Of a stretch of DNA of 64,000 nt, positions 29,363 through 36,696 are shown piece by piece. Positions within the stretch are counted from its first letter, which is position 1. Each line of letters opens with the position of its first letter. The position numbers and the translations under genes are program-made. The notes beneath the pieces were generated by a model. It was given only the letters and a program-made list of their open reading frames with translations, was not told the origin of the DNA and ran no database searches. Where the stretch lies: NCBI RefSeq assembly GCF_012927405.1, contig NZ_JABBGM010000006.1, forward strand, positions 186,001 through 250,000. Direction: 5' to 3'. Source of the DNA: Novosphingobium olei (lineage in GTDB: Bacteria; Pseudomonadota; Alphaproteobacteria; Sphingomonadales; Sphingomonadaceae).

Positions 29363-29406
29363 CGAGAGCTCCCGTTCGATTGGCCGCGCGTATCCGGTTA
29401 AGCGGA

Positions 29407-30057
29407 TCAGCCTTGTTTCTGCTGTCCGTATCGCATGAAAGCCTGGCCGATCCGCGCCATTTCGGCGTCATCCAGCAACAGCGGCCCGCCGATGGCGAGT
29501 GTGCCGCAATAGACGGCGGCCTGTTCCTCCACCTCGTCAGCCACGGCGAGCGCCTGGTGGATCGTGCGGCCGACGGCGATCTGGCCGTGGTTGGTCATCA
29601 GGCAGGCGCGATAGCCATCGAGCGTGGCGGCAATTGCATGGGCGAGCTCTTCGGAACCGAAGGTGGCATAGGGGGCAAGCGGCACTTTTGCCCCGCCCGC
29701 GACCGCGACCATGTAGTGGACCGAGGGTATCTCTCGCCCCGCGCAGGCCAGGATGGTGGCGTGGCGCGAATGGCAGTGGACCACCGCGCCAACCTCGCCG
29801 CGCGCGAGATAGAGGCCGAGATGCATCCGCCACTCGGATGAGGGGCGCGGCCCCTGATCGTCCCAGTTGCCTGCATTGTCGACGAAGACCATCTGCTCCG
29901 CCGTCAGCCGGCCGGGGACGACGCCCGAGGGCGTAACCAGCATGCCGCCATCGACGCGGATGGAAACGTTGCCCGAGGTGCCGCGATTGAGGCCGCGCGC
30001 ATCCATCTGCTGCATGACATCGACCATCGATTGCCGCAGCGCCTGTTCGTTACCCAT
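29407..30057 (-). CDS. class II aldolase/adducin-family protein
   Basis: This 216-aa protein has the fuculose-phosphate aldolase-like pattern: NRGTSGNVSIRV near residue 24, SEWRMHLGLYLA with the acidic residue, zinc histidines in VVHCHSRHATILA, and a later MTNHGQIAVG. The family cleaves or isomerises phosphorylated keto-sugars with zinc. Its start overlaps the end of the PfkB kinase by 8 bp, which suggests the kinase makes its substrate. Ribulose-phosphate epimerase-type activity is also possible for this family. Confidence 0.85.
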   Translation of the reverse strand: MGNEQALRQSMVDVMQQMDARGLNRGTSGNVSIRVDGGMLVTPSGVVPGRLTAEQMVFVDNAGNWDDQGPRPSSEWRMHLGLYLARGEVGAVVHCHSRHATILACAGREIPSVHYMVAVAGGAKVPLAPYATFGSEELAHAIAATLDGYRACLMTNHGQIAVGRTIHQALAVADEVEEQAAVYCGTLAIGGPLLLDDAEMARIGQAFMRYGQQKQG

Positions 30058-31018
30058 GGGAAGCGTCCGTGGCCGTCTGGTGGGTGGCCATGAAATCGAC
30101 CACGCCCTGATAGCTGGCAAGTGTTCCGGTTGTGCCGATGCCCGAGGCGACCTGCGCGGCCGTCGCGCAGGCGAACGCCATCGCATCGCGATCCGAAAGC
30201 CCGCGATGCCGCGCGGCGTGAAATCCCGCGCAGACGGAATCGCCGCAGCTGGTGGTATCGACCGGATCGATCCGCCAAGGCGGCACTTCGATCACGCTGT
30301 CGTGCGTCAATAGCGCGGCACCCCGCGCGCCGAGCTTGAACAGGCAGGCGCCGGCTCCCTTGGCGATGAAGTGATCGGCCGCGGCGCGCAGATCATCGGT
30401 CTTGCCGAACAGGACCGCCACTTCGGCCAGGCTGGGCATGAAGATGTCGACGTGCGGCAGCAGCGCGTCGAGGTCCTGCGCGGCAGCGGGGGATGGTGCG
30501 ATCAGGTCGCAGGTGACGAACGCACCCCTGGCCTTTGCCGCGGCCAGGAACCCGGCGCCTTGCCCTGCGGTACCGGGAAAGCCCACCGCCGCCCAGTGCA
30601 CCGCCGCGGTGCGGTCGAGCGCTTCGAGCACGGCGGGCGTGACCGGTGCGAACAGACTGGCGCCGAGCATGTGCCAGTTCGGCCGGTCGCCGTTGGGCCT
30701 GATCGGCAGCACGGTCGTCGACGTGGGCATCGCGACGTCATCGACGAGCAGCGTGGTATCGACCCCTTCGGCTTCGAGCATCGAGCGCACCAGCTGGCCC
30801 TGCGGGTCGATTCCGATGGCCGAGCCCACGGCCGCCTGCAGCCCGAGACGCTGCGCGACATAGGCGGTGCCCGCCGCCGTCCCCGCTGGAGACAGCGCGA
30901 TGCGCTCGACGATCTGGCCTTCCTCTCCCGGCAGCGACGCGACCGGATGAACGGCGATATCGAGCGTGGTGAGGCCGACCGCCATCAGGTCGATCGGGCG
31001 CGAAGCGGCAGGGATCAC
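30050..31018 (-). CDS. PfkB-family carbohydrate kinase
   Basis: This 322-aa kinase is started at GTG 31018, 7 bp after AGAGGCG. It has the PfkB glycine-rich segment SPAGTAAGTAYVAQRLG near the N-terminus and the ATP/catalytic signature DTTSCGDSVCAGFHAA, in which Ser-Cys replaces the usual Gly-Ala of GAGD. It probably phosphorylates a sugar or aminosugar derivative. The gene lies 10 bp after the aminotransferase and overlaps the aldolase, so the three are tightly coupled. The sugar is unknown. Confidence 0.85.
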   Translation of the reverse strand: MIPAASRPIDLMAVGLTTLDIAVHPVASLPGEEGQIVERIALSPAGTAAGTAYVAQRLGLQAAVGSAIGIDPQGQLVRSMLEAEGVDTTLLVDDVAMPTSTTVLPIRPNGDRPNWHMLGASLFAPVTPAVLEALDRTAAVHWAAVGFPGTAGQGAGFLAAAKARGAFVTCDLIAPSPAAAQDLDALLPHVDIFMPSLAEVAVLFGKTDDLRAAADHFIAKGAGACLFKLGARGAALLTHDSVIEVPPWRIDPVDTTSCGDSVCAGFHAARHRGLSDRDAMAFACATAAQVASGIGTTGTLASYQGVVDFMATHQTATDASHG

Positions 31019-31028
31019 AATGCGCCTC

Positions 31029-32297
31029 TCAGTGCGCGCCGAACATGGCGACGAGCACCGGATGTGGTTCGAGCGAAGGCTGCCGGGCCTTGAGCGCGGC
31101 GAACGCCGCCTCTGCCGCTTCGAGCGCGAAGTCGATGTCGGCATCGGTCATCGCCGCGCACAGGAACATGTTGTGCCAAGGGTGCACATAGACCCCGCGC
31201 TTGAGCATCTCCTCGCCCCAGGCATAACCGGTGCGGAAATCCGGATCTTCGGCGAACAGGATCTGCGGCATCTGCACCGGGCCGCTCTGGCGCAAGGCAT
31301 AGCCGTGGCGGGCTGCGGCCGCATCGAGCCCTTCGCGCCAGCGATTGCCGAGGTGGACGGTGTGTTCGAGGTAGTCGGTTTCGCGGATGATCCGCAGCGT
31401 TTCGATGGCCGCCGCCATCGGCACGGCGGACAGCCAGAACGATCCAGTGGCGTAGATCTGGCCCGCACCATCGCGGCAGGAATCGTTGCCCAGCAGGGCC
31501 GAAATCGGGTGCCCGTTGGCAAAGCACTTGCCCCAGGCGGACAGGTCTGGCTGCACGCCAAGGCTTGTCCAGCTGCTGCCGCGCGCAAGGCGGAAGCCCG
31601 CACGCACTTCATCGACGATCAGCTTGGCGCCGGCAGCATCGCACAGTTCGCGCGCGCGGCGGGCATAGGCCGGATCGGGCAGTTCCTGATCGATGAAGGC
31701 ATCGTGCTTGAAGGGCGAGGCAAAGATCGCGGCAAGGTCGTCACCCGCTTCGGTCACGGCCTTTTCCAGGCTTTCGACGTCGTTGTAGGTGTAATAGCGC
31801 AGGTGCGCGCGATCTTCGGGCACCACGCCGGCCGGGATCGGGGTGCACCACGGCGCCGCGCCGTGGTAGGCGCCGGCGGCGAGCAGCACGACCTTGCGCC
31901 CGGTCTGCGCACGGGCGACGCTCATCGCCATGGTCGTGGCATCGGTGCCGTTCTTGCAGAAGATCGCCCAGTCGGCGTGATCGACCATTTCGACCAGCGT
32001 TTCGGCCAGATCGACCAGCAGGGGGGAGGGACCGGTCAGCGTATCGCCCAGCGCCGTTTGCGCGCGGGCGGCGGCTTCGACGCGTTCGTCGCGATAGCCG
32101 AGCAGGCTGGGGCCGTAGGCGCACATGAAATCGAGATAGCGGTTGCCATCCGCGTCCCAGATATAGGCGCCTTCGGCCTTGCTGAAGAATTGCGGATAGA
32201 GCGCGGGCAGCAGGCGGGTGGATTCGTGGCCGTACATCCCGTTGGGGATGACCTTGAGGGCGCGGGCGCGTAGCGCCTCGTCAGCGGAGCGGTTCAT
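31029..32297 (-). CDS. class III PLP aminotransferase (glutamate-1-semialdehyde aminomutase-like)
   Basis: This 422-aa protein has YIWDADGNRYLDFMCAYGPS, FCKNGTDATTMAMSVARA, LIVDEVRAGFRL and the PLP-lysine segment LSAWGKCFANGHPISAL, all hallmarks of the GSA-aminotransferase branch of class III. True HemL is normally in a haem context, which is absent here. The operon position between a TonB receptor and a sugar kinase points to amine transfer on a catabolic substrate. It starts 34 bp after the receptor stop. Confidence 0.88.
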   Translation of the reverse strand: MNRSADEALRARALKVIPNGMYGHESTRLLPALYPQFFSKAEGAYIWDADGNRYLDFMCAYGPSLLGYRDERVEAAARAQTALGDTLTGPSPLLVDLAETLVEMVDHADWAIFCKNGTDATTMAMSVARAQTGRKVVLLAAGAYHGAAPWCTPIPAGVVPEDRAHLRYYTYNDVESLEKAVTEAGDDLAAIFASPFKHDAFIDQELPDPAYARRARELCDAAGAKLIVDEVRAGFRLARGSSWTSLGVQPDLSAWGKCFANGHPISALLGNDSCRDGAGQIYATGSFWLSAVPMAAAIETLRIIRETDYLEHTVHLGNRWREGLDAAAARHGYALRQSGPVQMPQILFAEDPDFRTGYAWGEEMLKRGVYVHPWHNMFLCAAMTDADIDFALEAAEAAFAALKARQPSLEPHPVLVAMFGAH

Positions 32298-32331
32298 GGA
32301 TGGGGTGCTCTTCGATCGTTGAAGGGGGACA

Positions 32332-34566
32332 TCAGAACTTGAACGAGACCTGCACGCCGTAGGTGGCCGGATCGTTGTAGTTGACCTCGTCCATCGTGAT
32401 CACCGGCGAGACATAAGTGGTGAAGCGCGTGTTGGTGATGTTCTTGGCCCACAGCGCCAGCTCCAGCTTCTCGTCGCGGGAAAGCCACGAGAGGCGCGCG
32501 TTGGCGAGCGCATAGGGCGCGACGCGGTTGCTGGCGAGGTTGTCGGGCGCGAGGAACGTTTCGGACTGGAAGCTGCCGTCCATGCGCAGGCGCAGCGCAC
32601 TGTCGCCGGGCAGGGGTTGGGTGACGGTGAACCCGGCCGACACGGCGACCGACGGCGCGTTGACCAGCTGGTTGCCCGAATAGTCGGCCGCGCTCAACGC
32701 GGTGAACGTCTTGTAGCGCGCGTGCAGCAGGCTGAGGTTGACGAAGGCGTTGAAGTTGCGGCTCGGCTGCGCCTGCAGTTCGGCTTCCACGCCATAGATC
32801 TCGGCATTGCCGGCATTCAGCTTGCGCTGCACCGGGATGGTGCCCGAAGTATCGAACACGAAGACCTGCAGGTCCTTGTAATTATAGTAGAACCCGGCAG
32901 CGTTGAAGCGCAGCGTGCGGCCGAGCAGCTCGCTCTTGAAGCCGGCTTCGTAGGCATAGAGCTTTTCCGAACGGAACGGCTTCAACTGGGCCGGATCGGA
33001 CGAGGACCCGCCCGCGAAACCGCCGCTGTTGTAGCCCTTCGATGCGCTGGCATAGAGCAGCACGTCGCGGCTCGCCTGGTAGGACACCGCACCGCGCCAC
33101 GACAGGTCGTGAAACGTCTTCGACCCCGTGAAATCGAGCACGGGGACGAAGATCACGTCGTCGAACGCCGAATGGAAATCGAAGTCGATCTTGTCGGTTG
33201 AATAGCGCAAGCCGCCGGTGACGGTCAGCTTGTCGGTGAGCTTGACGTCGGCCTGCGCGAAGGCAGCCCAGCTCTCGGTCTTCTGCGTGTAGGGGAAGGC
33301 GAAGTTGCCGATCGAGTTGACTGGATCGAACGTGCCCAGCAGGTCGTTGGGATCGCGGAACACGCGCAGGATGTCGTACGAGCTTTTCGTCACGAGGTTG
33401 TCGTGGAAGTAGTAGCCGCCGACAATCCAGTTGACCTTGGTGCTGTCGCGCGATTGCAGGCGGATTTCCTGGCTGAACTGGTCCGGCCGGTCGATGTACG
33501 TGGCGGTCAGGACATTGTTGGGGCTGGCGTCGGTATCCTCCAGCGTCTTGCGGCGGACTTGTTCATAGGCGCTGATCGACGTGAGCGAGACCTTGTCGAA
33601 CTGGACGCTGGCGGTGAGCGAGGCACCGAACACGTCCACCCGTTCCTTGCCCTCGACGTCGTAGTCGCCTGCGTTCAGGTTGTTGTCGGTATCGGCATAG
33701 CCGAGCCCGTCGAGCGGCACGCCGCTGGCGCTGAAGTTGGGGTTGCCGGCGAAATCGACGCCCTGGCCGCGATGCTGGAATTGCCGCGCGCCGCCCCGGT
33801 TCTGGCCGCCATGCACGATGGCGCGGACCAGCACGTCGCTGTTCGGGGTGAAATCGACGATGGCGCGGCCCGCCCACATGTCGAGATCGTTGAGCTTGTG
33901 ACCGGTCACGCGGTTGAGCAGCCAGCCATCACGTTTGAGATAGGTGCCCGAAACGCGGGCCTTGAGCACATCGCCCGCGATCGGGCCGCCCATGCCGCCT
34001 TCGAGCTGGATCTCGTTGTAGCGGCCATAGGAGGCCGAACCGTTGGCGGTGAAGGTGTCGGTCGGCTTGCGCGATGTGAAGCGGATCGCGCCTGCGGTGG
34101 TGTTGCGGCCATAGAGCGTGCCCTGCGGCCCTTTCAGCACTTCGATGCCATCGCTGTCGAAGACGTTGAACAGCTTGCCGGCATTCGCGCCGAGGAACAC
34201 GTCGTCAACATAGACGCCGACCGCGCCGGTGGTGTTCGAGTTGAAATCGCCGATGCCGACACCGCGCAGGAACAGCGATGTGGTGGTGGCCGCCGTGCCC
34301 GCCTGCGAGGAAAGCCCGGGAACCAGCAGCGACAGGTCGCGCGGATCGCGGATGCCGGCCTGCGACAGGGCCTCGCCGCTGATGGCCGCGATGCTGATCG
34401 GCACATCCTGCACGTTCTGGGCACGCCGCTGGGCGGTGACGACGATTTCGCCGAGGCCCTCGCTTTTTTTGGGGGCGCCTTCAGGGGGAGCGGCTTCCTG
34501 CGCCTGTGCGGCGAGAGGGGTTAGAGCCAGCAACGAAACCGATAGCAGGGCAGCAACGCGCATCAT
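32332..34566 (-). CDS. TonB-dependent receptor (sphingomonad type)
   Basis: This 744-aa outer-membrane transporter has a signal peptide MMRVAALLSVSLLALTPLAA followed by QAQEAAP, a TonB-box-like EIVVTAQRRAQNVQDVPISI, the plug segment KGPQGTLYGRNTTAGAIRF, and a barrel ending VQVSFKF. The ATG at 34566 has GAGGGA about eight bases upstream; an ATG at 34572 is too close to it. Upstream open sequence runs through the promoter and into tetR and is not coding. It heads a five-gene catabolic operon and is presumably its nutrient importer. Confidence 0.92.
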   Translation of the reverse strand: MMRVAALLSVSLLALTPLAAQAQEAAPPEGAPKKSEGLGEIVVTAQRRAQNVQDVPISIAAISGEALSQAGIRDPRDLSLLVPGLSSQAGTAATTTSLFLRGVGIGDFNSNTTGAVGVYVDDVFLGANAGKLFNVFDSDGIEVLKGPQGTLYGRNTTAGAIRFTSRKPTDTFTANGSASYGRYNEIQLEGGMGGPIAGDVLKARVSGTYLKRDGWLLNRVTGHKLNDLDMWAGRAIVDFTPNSDVLVRAIVHGGQNRGGARQFQHRGQGVDFAGNPNFSASGVPLDGLGYADTDNNLNAGDYDVEGKERVDVFGASLTASVQFDKVSLTSISAYEQVRRKTLEDTDASPNNVLTATYIDRPDQFSQEIRLQSRDSTKVNWIVGGYYFHDNLVTKSSYDILRVFRDPNDLLGTFDPVNSIGNFAFPYTQKTESWAAFAQADVKLTDKLTVTGGLRYSTDKIDFDFHSAFDDVIFVPVLDFTGSKTFHDLSWRGAVSYQASRDVLLYASASKGYNSGGFAGGSSSDPAQLKPFRSEKLYAYEAGFKSELLGRTLRFNAAGFYYNYKDLQVFVFDTSGTIPVQRKLNAGNAEIYGVEAELQAQPSRNFNAFVNLSLLHARYKTFTALSAADYSGNQLVNAPSVAVSAGFTVTQPLPGDSALRLRMDGSFQSETFLAPDNLASNRVAPYALANARLSWLSRDEKLELALWAKNITNTRFTTYVSPVITMDEVNYNDPATYGVQVSFKF

Positions 34567-34707
34567 CGTCATTCCCTCATTGCCGTTTTCGACATTTGTC
34601 GCATTAGGAGTGACCGAATCTCGAAATGTGTCAAGTTTGAAAATTGGCGAGATAATTTTTTCGGACAGATGATTGATTTTCGCGCGGTCCCGTAAGATCG
34701 TGGCACC
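34567..34707. promoter_or_regulatory. divergent promoter region, TonB receptor / tetR
   Basis: This AT-rich 141-bp region lies between the receptor operon and the divergent tetR-MFS pair. A short GACA-TT-TGTC inverted repeat at 34591-34600 and a minus-strand TTGACA near 34629-34634 are candidate control elements. Autoregulation by the TetR protein is the likely arrangement. Confidence 0.4.
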
Positions 34708-35385
34708 ATGACCGAAGGACGCACCGCAGAGCGGGGATCGACCCGCGCCGACATCCGCCGCCCGGCGCAGAAGCGCAGCAAGGCGCGTTTCGAGGCGATC
34801 CTCGACGGGGCCGAGCGCCTGCTGGAAAAGGTGCCGACCGCGGCGCTCAGCATTCACGCGATTGCCGCCGAAGTCGGCATCTCGCCGCCGTCGATCTATC
34901 ACTTCTTTCCCGAACCCCAGCTCGTCTTCAGCGCGCTGGCCGAACGCTACCTGACGCGCTTCGAGCAGTCCGTGCTGGCCGATCCGCCAACCGAGGTGGA
35001 AAGCTGGCAGGACCTGCAGACGCGGCAGTTCCGATCGGCGCAGCGCTGGTTCAACGCCCATCCTGCGGCGCGGCAGGTGCTGTTGGGCGGGCCGGCCTGG
35101 TCGCCCGACATCGGCATCCAGGATCACGACAGCAATTACGTCACCGCTGGCCGGATGCTCGAGCTGCTCGATGCGCTGTTCGTGCTGCCGGAAATCCCCG
35201 ATCTGCGCGACAGGCTGGTGGAAGTCATCGTCATCAGCGACGCTATCTGGTCGCTTTCGGTCCATCGCCATGGCCAGATTACCGACGCGATGGAGGAACA
35301 GGCGCGACGCGCGCGCATCGCCTATTCCCGCACGTTCCTGCCCGAATACCTGACGCGGCGCGCGCCGGTGGACGCCGCCGAATGA
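34708..35385 (+). CDS. TetR-family transcriptional regulator
   Basis: This 225-aa protein has an N-terminal helix-turn-helix (IHAIAAEVGISPPSIYHFFPE, about residues 51-71) preceded by FEAILDGAERLLEKVP. The C-terminal ligand domain has no recognisable subfamily. It is divergent from the receptor operon and overlaps the MFS gene by ATGA. It probably represses one or both in the absence of the operon's substrate. Confidence 0.9.
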   Translation: MTEGRTAERGSTRADIRRPAQKRSKARFEAILDGAERLLEKVPTAALSIHAIAAEVGISPPSIYHFFPEPQLVFSALAERYLTRFEQSVLADPPTEVESWQDLQTRQFRSAQRWFNAHPAARQVLLGGPAWSPDIGIQDHDSNYVTAGRMLELLDALFVLPEIPDLRDRLVEVIVISDAIWSLSVHRHGQITDAMEEQARRARIAYSRTFLPEYLTRRAPVDAAE

Positions 35386-36530
35386 GGGGTGCGGTCCGCG
35401 GCATCGGCGGCGGCGTGCTGACCGTGGCGCTGACCATCGGCTCGGTCGGGCTGCTGGTGCTGGGGCTGCAGCCGCTGCTGCTCGGCGGGCTGGTGCTCGA
35501 ACGCCGCATTTCCGAAGCGGAGATCGGCAACCTCGTCACCGTGGAGATGCTGGCGATCGCGCTCGGCTCACTGGCCGGCGTCTGGCTGTTCCGGCGGGCT
35601 AATCCGCGTGCCGTGGCGATCCTTGCGGCAATCGGTCTCGCCGCAGTGGACCTGCTCTGCATCGGGGGCGGTCATGACGCCTGGCTGCTGCTGCTGCGCG
35701 GCGCGGCCGGCCTGTGCGAAGGCGTGCTCGTGGCGGCGGCGCTGGTGGCGATTGCCCTGTCCGCGCATGTAGAGCGCGCAAGCGCGCTGTTTCTGGCGGG
35801 GCAGACGCTGCTGCAGGCTATTGTCGCCTTTACCCTGCCGTATGTCGAAGGCGCGGGGTCTGCTGCGGATCATGTGTTCGCAGCGCTGGCCGGCGCGGCG
35901 GTGCTCGCGGCGCTTCTGGCCCTGGCGGTGCCATCGACGATGCGGCCGGTTGCTTCCGACGAGAGCGGCGGCGCGCTTTCACCTGCAAGCCTTGTGGCGC
36001 TGTGCTGTTCGGGGCTCTTCCTGGGAGCAATCGTCACGACCTGGAGCTATCTTGGCATTTGGCTCGCCAAGTATGGGCATTCGGCAAAGTTCGAGGGGCT
36101 GATCGTCGCCTCTTCGCTGGTCGCGCAGATCGCGGGGGCAAGCATTGCCGCGCGCTGGGGCGAGCGGGTCCATTACCGGACGGCGATTGCCGGCGGCGCG
36201 CTTGTCGCCGGGTTGCTGATCGCCGGGTTTTTCCTGGCGCGCGAAAGCAGCGCGGGGCTGGTGCTGGTGGGCGTGTGCTTCGGCTTCGTCTGGCTGTTCG
36301 TGCCCCCCTTCTTCGCAGGCTGGCTGATCGAGATCGATCCAGCCCGCCGCGCCGTGCTCTATCTCACCGCGTTCCAGCTGGGCGGTGCGGCGTTCCTTCC
36401 CTCGGCGGCGGCGCTGCTGGTGGATCGCTGGTCGGTCGATGCCGCGCTGTGTTCCAGCGGCGGGATCTTCATCCTGCTGTCGCTGATCGTCTATGCGGCA
36501 ACGGCCGGGAACCGGCGCGCAGCGGCCTGA
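35382..36530 (+). CDS. MFS transporter
   Basis: This 382-aa membrane protein has about twelve hydrophobic segments, the first being VLTVALTIGSVGLLVLGLQPL. WLFRRANPRAVAILAAIG follows the second span where motif A sits. The start overlaps tetR (ATGA), so the two are cotranscribed. It is the probable inner-membrane carrier for the substrate or product of the operon on the other strand. The direction of transport is not evident. Confidence 0.85.
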   Translation: MRGAVRGIGGGVLTVALTIGSVGLLVLGLQPLLLGGLVLERRISEAEIGNLVTVEMLAIALGSLAGVWLFRRANPRAVAILAAIGLAAVDLLCIGGGHDAWLLLLRGAAGLCEGVLVAAALVAIALSAHVERASALFLAGQTLLQAIVAFTLPYVEGAGSAADHVFAALAGAAVLAALLALAVPSTMRPVASDESGGALSPASLVALCCSGLFLGAIVTTWSYLGIWLAKYGHSAKFEGLIVASSLVAQIAGASIAARWGERVHYRTAIAGGALVAGLLIAGFFLARESSAGLVLVGVCFGFVWLFVPPFFAGWLIEIDPARRAVLYLTAFQLGGAAFLPSAAALLVDRWSVDAALCSSGGIFILLSLIVYAATAGNRRAAA

Positions 36531-36696
36531 TCCGCGCGCGCCTGCGCTCTAGAGAGCGTCTTGCTGCAAGTGCGCACATTATCGCGACGCGACGTGGTGT
36601 TAATGGCAATGGACGCTCCTGCTGCCCCGTCCTAGTCCCCGAACCCGGGTCGTAACAGGCGCGGATGCGCGCCGGCTTTCCGTTCGGGGCAGTTCT

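Noticed and set aside
31029-32297. Assignment as hemL (haem synthesis)
   Set aside because: The fold and signature fit the GSA-aminomutase branch, but the gene is in a catabolic operon beside a receptor and a kinase, so a general class III name is safer.
34573-35271. Upstream extension of the TonB receptor frame to 979 codons
   Set aside because: The extension runs through the divergent promoter and antisense to tetR. The signal peptide begins at 34566 with a ribosome binding site.
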